Shown here: positions 27,384 to 35,424 of the stretch, one piece after another
Position numbering within the stretch: the first letter of the stretch is position 1
Layout: every line of letters starts with the position of its first letter
NCBI RefSeq assembly: GCF_021497505.1
Contig: NZ_CP069349.1
Span: forward strand, 583,861-647,860
Length of the DNA stretch: 64,000 bases
From: Turicibacter sp. TJ11
GTDB lineage: Bacteria > Bacillota_I > Bacilli_A > MOL361 > Turicibacteraceae
Direction: 5' to 3'
The notes under the pieces: model-generated
Seen by the model: only the letters and a program-made list of their open reading frames with translations
What the model was told of the DNA's origin: nothing
Database searches by the model: none
Translations under genes and position numbers: made by a program

Positions 27384-28838
27384 ATGCTAGACGCACAATT
27401 AATCTTACGACTTTGCGCCTTCTTATGTTTTATGACTGGAATCTTTAGCCCAGGCATTGTGATTAAATGGGGACTTTCATCTTCCATCGTAAGAAGACGT
27501 ACCTTAACCGCTTTTAGTGGTCTCATTGTTCTTTTTATCTTAGTAAATCAGCCTGATATGTCCGAACCTAAGGCCTACTTAGAAAATGAAACGGCGGAGT
27601 CAAAACAAGTCTTTCTCTTTTCATCACTTGAAGATGAAGAGGAAATGAAAGTATATAAAGTCGCAGATACTGGCTACACACAGCATTTATCAATTGAAGT
27701 AATTGATGAACAAACAACTAAAGGAAATGACGTTTATCAAGCACCAGAGGGCTATCAATTCGTTCAAGTCACCTATCAGATCACGAATCAGTTAGAAGAC
27801 CCTTACACGTTAGATATGAACGAACTACAACTTCAAACGGAAACATCTGAGATGTTATCGCCTCAGTTAGTTGATGAATCGTCAACCAGATTAATTCTCG
27901 ATCCTAAAAAAAGTGAAGAACTTTCACTCATTTATTTGCAACCGATTGATGAAGCTTACTTAACGGTGACTTACTTACCGTTACATTATGAAATGGGAAG
28001 TGAGGATGAAGAGACCGAGGACCTTGTCGTTAGCAAAATTGGAGAGGTCTTAAAAACAAAACAGGCGATGATTCAAGTTCATGACATGAGTCGCATGACT
28101 CAAAAAGAAAAAGTCGGCTATGAGTACATTGAAGTTTCTTTAAGTATTAAAAATCCAACAAATCAATTGATCACTTATTATCCGTTTCACTTTGAGCTAG
28201 GATGTAGCCTAAGTCCATCAAATACTAAGCCGATGATTGGTGTAACTGAAGCAAACACGCTAACAATTACAGAACTTGCAGGCGGGGGATTAGTGAGTGG
28301 AACGCTTTTATTTGAAGTGCCAAAAGGAGCCAGTGAGCTAACATTGTTTTATAATGAACCGGGCCTATTTACGAAGCAACGGTATCAGATCAATTTAATG
28401 GAGACCACACCGCAACCTCTTCCACTTCAGTCTGAGGTAACGCTTGAGGAACATGAACAAAACTTAACACAAGAAAATGGAATGAACCTCGAGATTTTAA
28501 ATACCGAGTTTACAACAAAGACTCAATATAGTCAGGCTAGTTCACATCGACAGTTTATCTTAGTTGAAGTCAAACTAAGTAATATATCAGCCGACATTAA
28601 AGAGTATACGACGTATGATTTTAAATTAATGAATGATCAAGGACGCTTGCTCTTACCGAGCTTGTTTTTAGTGGATAATGAACATGAACTTAAAAACGGA
28701 GCCCTTCATCCAAATGAAGAAGTCAGTGGTTATGTTTTGTTTGAAGCCTCTGATTTGCATGATGAATTTACATTAGTTTATTCATCAAATCATTGGGAAA
28801 CAAGTAACTATCTCATTCATAAAATTTCTGAAAATTAA
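27384..28838 (+). CDS. Membrane-anchored protein with three DUF4352-like repeats
   Basis: A 484-residue protein with two N-terminal hydrophobic segments (about residues 5-28 and 40-57), then an acidic extracellular part. Three similar beta-sandwich units of about 115-130 residues follow, each with a strand pattern of the type FVQVTYQITNQ / YIEVSLSIKNPTNQ / FILVEVKLSNIS and ending LTVTYLP / LTLFYNEP / FTLVYSSN. This matches DUF4352/TRF2-like immunoprotective extracellular domains found on Firmicute surface proteins. The role is unknown, perhaps adhesion or envelope sensing. Start ATG follows TGGAGGATATCT. Confidence 0.65.
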   Translation: MLDAQLILRLCAFLCFMTGIFSPGIVIKWGLSSSIVRRRTLTAFSGLIVLFILVNQPDMSEPKAYLENETAESKQVFLFSSLEDEEEMKVYKVADTGYTQHLSIEVIDEQTTKGNDVYQAPEGYQFVQVTYQITNQLEDPYTLDMNELQLQTETSEMLSPQLVDESSTRLILDPKKSEELSLIYLQPIDEAYLTVTYLPLHYEMGSEDEETEDLVVSKIGEVLKTKQAMIQVHDMSRMTQKEKVGYEYIEVSLSIKNPTNQLITYYPFHFELGCSLSPSNTKPMIGVTEANTLTITELAGGGLVSGTLLFEVPKGASELTLFYNEPGLFTKQRYQINLMETTPQPLPLQSEVTLEEHEQNLTQENGMNLEILNTEFTTKTQYSQASSHRQFILVEVKLSNISADIKEYTTYDFKLMNDQGRLLLPSLFLVDNEHELKNGALHPNEEVSGYVLFEASDLHDEFTLVYSSNHWETSNYLIHKISEN

Positions 28839-28918
28839 GAAAAAATGAATTCCGTTTGGAAATTAGTGTATTTTTTGTGTACATATTGTATAATAAAGTT
28901 GTTTAAAAAAAGAAAAGG

Positions 28919-29193
28919 ATGAATACATTTTATGTAAATCAGTATCTGATTTCAAACGAAGATGTTATCTCTAAGTAAGTTGAAATGAGATAAATGCGAA
29001 TCGTTGTAGACGGTGAAATGATTAATCGTCTACAAAACATCTTCTCGTTTTAGAGGGGAAGTTTGAACAATCTTGCTTAACTTGTTTTCATAATTAAATA
29101 CTTGATAAGCAGTGGACTCATTCACTTCTTAATGAGAATCATATAGTTCATCAGTTAAAAAATGCTTTTCTTTTTAATCAATTAGACTTCTAA
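28919..29193 (+). pseudogene. Possible decayed gene in a 415-bp gap
   Basis: A TATAAT box (28889-28894) and ribosome-like site AAAAGG precede an ATG whose frame stops after 19 codons (MNTFYVNQYLISNEDVISK). A protein-like stretch in a different frame ends at 29193 (ILDKQWTHSLLNENH... to ...FNQLDF). Several stops and frame changes lie between, and a 9-bp inverted repeat TTGTAGACG / CGTCTACAA is at 29004-29035. This looks like a degraded small gene, but no homolog is recognised. Confidence 0.25.
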
Positions 29194-29254
29194 TGACGAG
29201 TGTTAGTTGGGGAAAAACTAACATAAAAAACAACGTGGTAAAGGGGTAGGGAGT

Positions 29255-30016
29255 ATGAATCAAAGGCTTTTTGAAGAACTAATTAAAGAAGAACAACAAT
29301 CAATTTCGGGATGGAATTTAAGTTATTTGAAGGATAGCGAGCGAATGATGAAATTCCCACTACAATGGAAATTTTCAAATGTTTTAAAACCTTATTTAAA
29401 TGAGTGTGGTCGTCTATTACAGATGGGAACGAAAGATAAAGAGATGTTAGTCTCTGTTTCATCTTGTCAAAAACAAACAAGAGTCACGATGAGTGATGAA
29501 GCGGATGCAACAGTTGGAGATGAATTAAAGTCACTTGGAGTTGAAGTCATTCCTGTTTTAACGAATGATTTGTTACCGTTTGAAGATGAGGCATTTGATT
29601 TAATCATCAACAAACATGAATCATTTGACGCGAGTGAAATTGAGCGTTTACTTCATGAAAATGGCTACTTTATTACAGAACAAGTCGGGGGACTGAATGA
29701 TTGTGAGTTAAATTTATGGTTAAATGTAGAGACGTCAGAGTCTTTAAATAAAAATTTCCGTTCGACAATTAATTCCCTAAGAGACGCTGGATTAACCATT
29801 GTTGAAGAGAAAGAAGATATTTCTCGAACACGTTTTTATGACCTTGGGGCTATTGTTTATTACTTAAAATCGAAGCGTTCACCCATCCGTGACTTCTCAG
29901 TGGAAAAATATTTTGATCGCCTTCAAGTCATGAAGGGAATTATTGATCAACAAGGATATATTGATTTAACAAAGCATCGATTTTTAATGATTGTAAAAAA
30001 AGTTAAGCACGACTAG
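29255..30016 (+). CDS. Class I SAM-dependent methyltransferase-like protein
   Basis: A 253-residue protein with a methyltransferase-like core: LLQMGTKDKEMLV (glycine-poor version of motif I), a strand-helix region VTMSDEADATVGDELKSLGVEV, the post-II motif LPFEDEAFDLIINKH and ERLLHENGYFITEQVG. The pattern is that of YxbB/TylF-type class I enzymes acting on small molecules, with a divergent SAM-binding loop, so activity is uncertain. Ribosome site GGGGTAGGGAGT. A terminator overlaps its end. Confidence 0.7.
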   Translation: MNQRLFEELIKEEQQSISGWNLSYLKDSERMMKFPLQWKFSNVLKPYLNECGRLLQMGTKDKEMLVSVSSCQKQTRVTMSDEADATVGDELKSLGVEVIPVLTNDLLPFEDEAFDLIINKHESFDASEIERLLHENGYFITEQVGGLNDCELNLWLNVETSESLNKNFRSTINSLRDAGLTIVEEKEDISRTRFYDLGAIVYYLKSKRSPIRDFSVEKYFDRLQVMKGIIDQQGYIDLTKHRFLMIVKKVKHD

Positions 30017-30032
30017 TGGCTTAACTTTTTTT
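29995..30032 (+). terminator. Intrinsic terminator of the methyltransferase-like gene
   Basis: AGTTAAGC / GCTTAACT around a 10-base loop that includes the stop codon, then T7. Confidence 0.85.
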
Positions 30033-30155
30033 GATGAAAAGATCTTGGTCAGACCATTTATCAAAATTAATTAATTCCTGTTAGTTCTTATCACAAATTT
30101 TCAAGATTAGAATAAATTGTAGTTAGAGGACTACGAAACAGGAGGGATAATCAAC

Positions 30156-30959
30156 ATGGAATGGTTTGCTAGTCTTTCCCCAGTCATTCAAGCCTTATGT
30201 GCGACGATTTTTACTTGGGGAGTTACAGCTCTTGGAGCTGCTACAGTTCTCTTCTTCAAAAACATAAACAAACGATTACTAGATGGAATGCTTGGTTTTG
30301 GTGCAGGGGTGATGATTGCCGCAAGTTTTTGGTCATTATTAAATCCAGCACTTGAACTTTCTGAACAACTAGGTTCTGAAATTGTCTGGCTTAGTCCGGC
30401 GATTGGTTTCTTAATAGGTGGTTTATTTGTCGTCTTATCCGAAAGGTTAATGGATAGATTTTACTTCAATCAATGGCGAGATAAAGAGTGTAAAAACTCG
30501 TTAAAACGAAGTTTATTGCTTGTCTCAGCAGTTACCATTCACAATATCCCAGAGGGATTAGCTGTTGGGGTTGCTTTTGGTGGAGTCGTTGCTGGTATAG
30601 AAGGTGCTTCTTTAGTTTCAGCGATTTTACTTGCGATTGGGATTGGGCTTCAAAACTTCCCTGAAGGTGCTGCGGTTTCACTACCACTTCGCCGAGAAGG
30701 TTACAGCCGAATGAGATCATTTCTTTCTGGACAAGCATCAGGTTTAGTTGAACCTATTGCCGGTGTGATTGGAGCTTTCGCTGCGATTAGTGTTCGCGGA
30801 TTGTTACCCTTTTTACTATCTTTTGCTGCAGGAGCTATGATTTCAGTCGTTGCTTCTGAATTAATTCCTGAAAGTGCACGAGATAATAAAAACTTAGCTG
30901 CAATTGGTGTAATCATTGGGTTTATGGTCATGATGATCATGGACGTGGCCTTAGGATAA
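30156..30959 (+). CDS. ZIP family metal transporter
   Basis: A 267-residue protein with about eight membrane helices and the two signature helices of ZIP transporters: TIHNIPEGLAVGVAFGG (HNxPEG) and GIGLQNFPEGAAVSLPLR (QNxPEG). These residues form the binuclear metal site in GufA/ZupT-like members. It would import (or exchange) Zn2+ or a similar divalent cation. The predicted length is normal for the GufA group. Ribosome site AGGAGGGATAATCAAC. It stands as a single gene with its own terminator. Confidence 0.92.
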   Translation: MEWFASLSPVIQALCATIFTWGVTALGAATVLFFKNINKRLLDGMLGFGAGVMIAASFWSLLNPALELSEQLGSEIVWLSPAIGFLIGGLFVVLSERLMDRFYFNQWRDKECKNSLKRSLLLVSAVTIHNIPEGLAVGVAFGGVVAGIEGASLVSAILLAIGIGLQNFPEGAAVSLPLRREGYSRMRSFLSGQASGLVEPIAGVIGAFAAISVRGLLPFLLSFAAGAMISVVASELIPESARDNKNLAAIGVIIGFMVMMIMDVALG

Positions 30960-30960
30960 C

Positions 30961-30997
30961 AAAAAAACTGTACGAATGTCTCGTACAGTTTTTTTGT
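30961..30997 (+). terminator. Intrinsic terminator of the ZIP gene
   Basis: AAAACTGTACGA / TCGTACAGTTTT with a 5-base loop and long T tail. Confidence 0.92.
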
Positions 30998-31039
30998 TTC
31001 ATGGTTAAATTTGATGAGTCTCTTTAATCATTTAATTTT

Positions 31040-31414
31040 TTATTCTTGAACAAGTTGTGATTCATAAGATTCACGATCAATCGGTGAAAATCCAACAATT
31101 TGATCACAGTGTAATGTCATTTCTTCAAATGTTAAACGGTGTCCATTAGCATAAGTCACAATCGCATCTTTGACACAGATCATGCTACCATCACCGATTA
31201 GTTCAACTTCATCTTCTAACGACATATTTTTAATAATTTCATCTTTAGCTGCTGAAATCATTCCACATGTTGTTTCATCTAACACATCACCAGCAAAAAA
31301 TAATCGTCCCATCACATGTCCAAAATTTGTTATTAATATCACATAACCATCACCAGCGTTTGCCATAGCTGATAATAAGTTTAAATTTAAATATTTAGCA
31401 GACACTTGTTTCAT
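31040..31414 (-). CDS. Hypothetical protein (124 aa)
   Basis: A soluble 124-residue protein of mixed alpha/beta pattern (start MKQVSAKYLNLNLL; core YVILITNFGHVMGRLFFAG, DEVELIGDGSMICVKDAIV, and a C-terminal HCDQIVGFSPIDRES). I do not recognise a family. The ATG at 31414 is preferred over a GTG at 31423, which sits too close to the AAAGGA site. A possible cytosolic regulatory or stress protein, but no function is supported. Confidence 0.6.
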   Translation of the reverse strand: MKQVSAKYLNLNLLSAMANAGDGYVILITNFGHVMGRLFFAGDVLDETTCGMISAAKDEIIKNMSLEDEVELIGDGSMICVKDAIVTYANGHRLTFEEMTLHCDQIVGFSPIDRESYESQLVQE

Positions 31415-31646
31415 TACTTCCACATCCTTTATTCACATATCTTTACCATTTTAACATGAGAAAAACTTCACGACTATAAGAAAGTGTGGAATTTTAGAAA
31501 GTTCCTTTGTTAAAAAGATAAGGTGCACGACTTAAAAGAAAGAAGCAGAAGTTCATCATGATTGGTTAAATCATAGAAACACATTCTTTTCTTCATGAGA
31601 TCACATGATATAATGGTTATATCATGGAAAAAAAGGGGGAAGCGCG

Positions 31647-31832
31647 ATGTATCGCTATATTTATGTAGAAGCTCAAGCTGAAACATTTTTTAATACTGCC
31701 AATCATCGAGAACTCATTGATGAGTATAGCCAAAAAGGATGGCGATTGGTAACCGCTATTCCAACTCAAATGAATAGTAATGGCTATATCAAAAAATACG
31801 ATTTAGTTTTTGAAAAACCAATGAATAAATGA
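31647..31832 (+). CDS. DUF4177-like small protein
   Basis: A 61-residue protein: MYRYIYVEAQAETFF, then a helix with the characteristic EYSQKGWRLVTAIP and a final strand YDLVFEKP. This is the DUF4177 pattern (a short beta-alpha-beta domain, function unknown). It has site AAAAAGGGGGAAGCGCG. The upstream TATAAT-like sequence at about 31608 may be its promoter. Confidence 0.7.
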   Translation: MYRYIYVEAQAETFFNTANHRELIDEYSQKGWRLVTAIPTQMNSNGYIKKYDLVFEKPMNK

Positions 31833-31957
31833 AAAAACTAAAATCACCTAAAAGGGATGAATAAGACAGGTCATAACTCAAACATCTTATGTTATAAGAT
31901 AGTTGATGGGCTTATCCTAAATGATTGTCACTTATTATAATAGAATAAGTTTTTTCG

Positions 31958-31986
31958 GTGACTTCGTAAGAAGTCTCTTTTTTTAT
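31958..31986 (+). terminator. Intrinsic terminator upstream of the Wadjet operon
   Basis: GACTTC / GAAGTC with a GTAA loop and a long T run. It separates the DUF4177 gene from jetD. Confidence 0.75.
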
Positions 31987-32090
31987 TGACTGTAAGAGGA
32001 ATAATCAGAAAAGTTTTAAACAAAATAGAATCTTTTCTTACTTTTGTGTATAATTACGTTAATAAGTGTCAATTAAAAGAGGTGAATAAC

Positions 32091-33071
32091 GTGCAGTTTT
32101 TGAAAGATTATCCGCGAAAGCGAATCGAGTTAGCGGCTATTGAGAAGCATTATGAGTTATTTAACTATCAAGAACTTTATCAATTTATTCAACGAGCGCT
32201 ACAACAAGGGGATCTTGAACCCGTCAAAGCGAGTGGAAGTAATGGAAAAAAGCCGGCTCTTTATAAAAAATACCACATTGTGACAAAGATTAAAAACGAA
32301 GATAAGCTTCGTCAAGAATTGTTGTTTTCACTTTCTCCAGCTTTAAAAAATGATTATTATTTGAATCATCTAAGACAATATGCACTTGATCGTGAGGCAA
32401 TTTTAAAACTCAGCGCTTTTTTTTCTGATCATCGTGATTGTTTACAATTTTCGACCTCATTAAATGAACGTAGTTTTCAAATTTGGCAACAAGAAAAATT
32501 TTTAGCTCAGGAAGGGCAACGATTGTTAAAAAATGTCGGATTGACCGTTGATGATTTAAATATTTATGAAACAGCTGAACCGTTAGCGTATTACAGTGTT
32601 TCTAAAGAGACGCCTCAAAATATTTTAATTATTGAAAACAAAGATACTTTTTATAGTCTACGTAAATTTTTAATTGAGGGGCATCCACTGATTCTTGGGT
32701 GTTCGATTAAAACGCTCATTTATGCCGGTGGTAAACGGGGAATTAAAGGGTTTCAACATTTTGAAGCAAGTGTTGAACCTTATTTATTAGATAAAGCAAA
32801 TCAATTTTATTATTTTGGTGACTTAGATTATGAGGGAATCTTAATTTTTGAAAAATTACGTGATCACTTTTACTGTGAACCATTTGTATTAGGTTATGAG
32901 GCCATGCTCAAAAAAGCTCGTTCACTTCAACTGCCTAAAACAAAAGAAAAGCAAAACCGACAAATTAGTGAGATGTTTTTTGATTATTTTGAAGATAGTA
33001 CCGTAATGAAAGAAATCTTAGAGTCCGATCGTTATATTCCACAAGAAATTTTAACGATGCAGGATATTTAG
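32091..33071 (+). CDS. jetD: Wadjet defence protein JetD (TOPRIM-like nuclease subunit)
   Basis: A 326-residue protein that starts at GTG behind AAGAGGTGAATAAC. The N-terminal half carries a winged-helix-like region (RKRIELAAIEKHY...) and the C-terminal half a TOPRIM-like fold with ILIIENKDTF (conserved Glu), LIYAGGKRGIKGF and FGDLDYEGI (Asp pair). This matches JetD, the nuclease of the Wadjet system that cuts circular plasmid DNA after extrusion by the SMC-like complex. It is the first gene of a four-gene operon, and jetA follows after 10 bases. A TATAAT at 32049-32054 may be the -10 box. Confidence 0.88.
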   Translation: MQFLKDYPRKRIELAAIEKHYELFNYQELYQFIQRALQQGDLEPVKASGSNGKKPALYKKYHIVTKIKNEDKLRQELLFSLSPALKNDYYLNHLRQYALDREAILKLSAFFSDHRDCLQFSTSLNERSFQIWQQEKFLAQEGQRLLKNVGLTVDDLNIYETAEPLAYYSVSKETPQNILIIENKDTFYSLRKFLIEGHPLILGCSIKTLIYAGGKRGIKGFQHFEASVEPYLLDKANQFYYFGDLDYEGILIFEKLRDHFYCEPFVLGYEAMLKKARSLQLPKTKEKQNRQISEMFFDYFEDSTVMKEILESDRYIPQEILTMQDI

Positions 33072-33081
33072 GAGGATAAAC

Positions 33082-34683
33082 ATGCAGTTTGATTTTTTAA
33101 GACAGTTTCAAACACGAATGAAAAAAGTGGGTGCTTATGCGACGCTTTTTAAAAATAGTTTAGCTAAAACGACTTGGAAAAACTATGGATTTGATGAGGC
33201 TCATGAACAAGTGAACCTCATGTTTTCGGTGTTACTTTATATTATGGAGTGTTCATTAAAAGAAGACGTTTGTACGATGGATGATATTGCAAACTTCATT
33301 GATCAATTAAATATGCAAGCTTATCAAAAGCCACTTTCTTATGAACAAGCAAAGGAGCTTGCTATTTTTATCGTTGACGTGGCGTTATGTAATGAAGGAC
33401 GTCCGATGTATTTTGATGGTTTTAATTATGAAGACAATCACTATGAATCAATTTATATTAGCTTTGTTGGAAATAAAGTTGTGTATATCGATCAAGAGTT
33501 AAAACGAACGTCTTATTATTTAACCGATGAAGGGTATGAACTGATGTTATCGACGTTAGAAGTTGATAGCCATTTACAGTTAACGATTCAAGAAATGATT
33601 TTTAAACTTCATTTAGAAAAATCAACGTATGATAAAGCCGTGGATGATGTTAAAACAATTTTTAACTTACTTCGCATTCAATTTCAAAAAATTGAAGGAG
33701 CGATGCGTAAAATTAGACAAAATGCCTTACTTTATTCTGTTGATGATTATAAAGAGGTGGTCGAACAAAATTTAACCATTATCGAAGAAACAAAAGAAAA
33801 GTTTTTAGGCTATCGAGAAAATATTAAACGCAGGATGCAGGAGTTAGAAGAAAAAGATATTACCATTCAAAAATTAGCAGATGATGAACGTCAAAACTTA
33901 GGGCATTTAAAAACGATTGAAAGCTATTTAAATCAGGCACTCGATGAGCATCAGCGCATTTTAAATTCACATTTTGATTTAAAAAATCTTTATACAAAGG
34001 AATTAGAGGGATTAACACAAATGAGTTATATTCAACGGTTTAATTTTCGAACTAACTTTTATGATGAAGTGTTAAAGCAACCCCTAGCGCTTGAACATCT
34101 CGAGCATTTCTTACGTCCCGTATTTTTAAAATCATTAGATAAGACGTATAACTTAAGTAAATGTATTGAACTTCAGCGTCCCATTTCAAAAAAGAAAAAA
34201 GAAGAAGAATTTTTTACAACGATTGAAGAAGAATCAATGGAGTCTTTTATTCAAGAACAAAAGAAAAAACGATTAGCACACTATATGGATAGTTTAACGC
34301 TGTTATTATCGTTTGTGCTTGAGCATCAAGTGATCGAACTGAGCGAAATTAAGGCGCAGTTAGATGAACAAAAGCGTCAGGTATTAATTCCGAGCGTTGA
34401 AATTTTTAAAGAAATGATGATTGAACTTTTACAAGCTAAAACACTAGATATTTGTCAATTAAAGCAAGAACGATTAGAAACACTCAGTGAAACGAGTTAT
34501 GATTTTCAATTAAGTACGTGCCTACTTGATGTACTAGAGGAACACTTCCCGTTAAAATCAGTGAATCAACTATCAGTGATGCGAACGGAAGATGGTGAAA
34601 CGGTTTCGTTTGAACAAGTTAGTGATGAGACAGGACGTAAAAAAACGATTCGATGTTCAAATATTAGATTAGAGGTGTCGTAA
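33082..34683 (+). CDS. jetA: Wadjet defence protein JetA (kleisin-like subunit)
   Basis: A 533-residue, mainly helical protein. N-terminal winged-helix/helical part (DFLRQFQTRMKKVGAYATLF), a central region rich in charged helices and coiled-coil (about 190-330) and a C-terminal winged-helix-like part. This is the DUF5716-type JetA, which acts like an MukF kleisin in holding the JetC dimer with JetB. Ribosome site TAGGAGGATAAAC. Its stop abuts the jetB TTG start, so the two are co-translated. Confidence 0.85.
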   Translation: MQFDFLRQFQTRMKKVGAYATLFKNSLAKTTWKNYGFDEAHEQVNLMFSVLLYIMECSLKEDVCTMDDIANFIDQLNMQAYQKPLSYEQAKELAIFIVDVALCNEGRPMYFDGFNYEDNHYESIYISFVGNKVVYIDQELKRTSYYLTDEGYELMLSTLEVDSHLQLTIQEMIFKLHLEKSTYDKAVDDVKTIFNLLRIQFQKIEGAMRKIRQNALLYSVDDYKEVVEQNLTIIEETKEKFLGYRENIKRRMQELEEKDITIQKLADDERQNLGHLKTIESYLNQALDEHQRILNSHFDLKNLYTKELEGLTQMSYIQRFNFRTNFYDEVLKQPLALEHLEHFLRPVFLKSLDKTYNLSKCIELQRPISKKKKEEEFFTTIEEESMESFIQEQKKKRLAHYMDSLTLLLSFVLEHQVIELSEIKAQLDEQKRQVLIPSVEIFKEMMIELLQAKTLDICQLKQERLETLSETSYDFQLSTCLLDVLEEHFPLKSVNQLSVMRTEDGETVSFEQVSDETGRKKTIRCSNIRLEVS

Positions 34684-35424
34684 TTGAGTTATCAACTAGA
34701 AGAAATCAAATTGAGTCAACAAATTTTTTATCATTTATTATCAGAAACAGAACTAAGTGAGCAGACGGATAAGGCACTTTATTATGCGTATACGTCAAGT
34801 GAAAATGTGATGAATTTAGTCAAAAGTCAAGGAGAGATTGCGAACTGCAGCATTGAACGTTATGGAAGTAGTATTTATTTGATTCCAAAAGAAACAAACG
34901 AGTGGCTTGGTTTTTCAAAGCGTGAGTTAAAAAAGATCTTATGTAAGTCGTCAGGGACAGATAAAGATTATTATTTATCGCAGTTTGTTATTTTAACGCT
35001 GCTAGTTGAGTTTTATGATGGACAAGGTGTAAGTTCGAAAAGTCGCGATTTCATCCGTATTGGTGAGCTACAAAATATCATCGCGAGTCGACTAAAAGAA
35101 GGCGCAAGTTATTATGAAGAAGAGGTTCAACAACAAGTCGGAATTGCTTATAGTAATATGTTAGAAGCCTTTGAAGCCTTACGTAGTGATGAGAAAGGTT
35201 CTAAGCAAAAAACAACGAAAGAAGGTTTTTTACACGGCATTTTTAAGTTTTTACAACAGCAACAGTTAATTGAATACATTGAAGCAGATGAAATGATTAC
35301 AACGACTAAAAAGTTAGATCATTTAATGGATTTTAATCTGTTAAATCAAAATCATTTTAAACGCGTGTTAACTGTTTTAAAGGAGGTAGAATATGAGTCG
35401 AATGAATCGAATTCGAATCGTTAA
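34684..35424 (+). CDS. jetB: Wadjet defence protein JetB (KITE-like subunit)
   Basis: A 246-residue protein that begins at TTG directly after the jetA stop, with AGAGGTGTCGTAA as site. It shows the winged-helix signature of KITE (MukE-like) subunits: helices in the N-terminal part, RFIRIGELQNIIASR-like elements and a C-terminal FKFLQQQQLIEYIEADE wing. It is the DUF6063-type JetB. The gene overlaps the jetC start by 32 bases, so translation of the two SMC-complex subunits is coupled. Confidence 0.82.
   Translation: MSYQLEEIKLSQQIFYHLLSETELSEQTDKALYYAYTSSENVMNLVKSQGEIANCSIERYGSSIYLIPKETNEWLGFSKRELKKILCKSSGTDKDYYLSQFVILTLLVEFYDGQGVSSKSRDFIRIGELQNIIASRLKEGASYYEEEVQQQVGIAYSNMLEAFEALRSDEKGSKQKTTKEGFLHGIFKFLQQQQLIEYIEADEMITTTKKLDHLMDFNLLNQNHFKRVLTVLKEVEYESNESNSNR

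Noticed and set aside
34684-35424. jetB and jetC overlap as a frameshift error
   Set aside because: jetC has its own strong ribosome site (AAGGAGG) and start, and jetB ends normally, so the 32-base overlap is a natural coupling.
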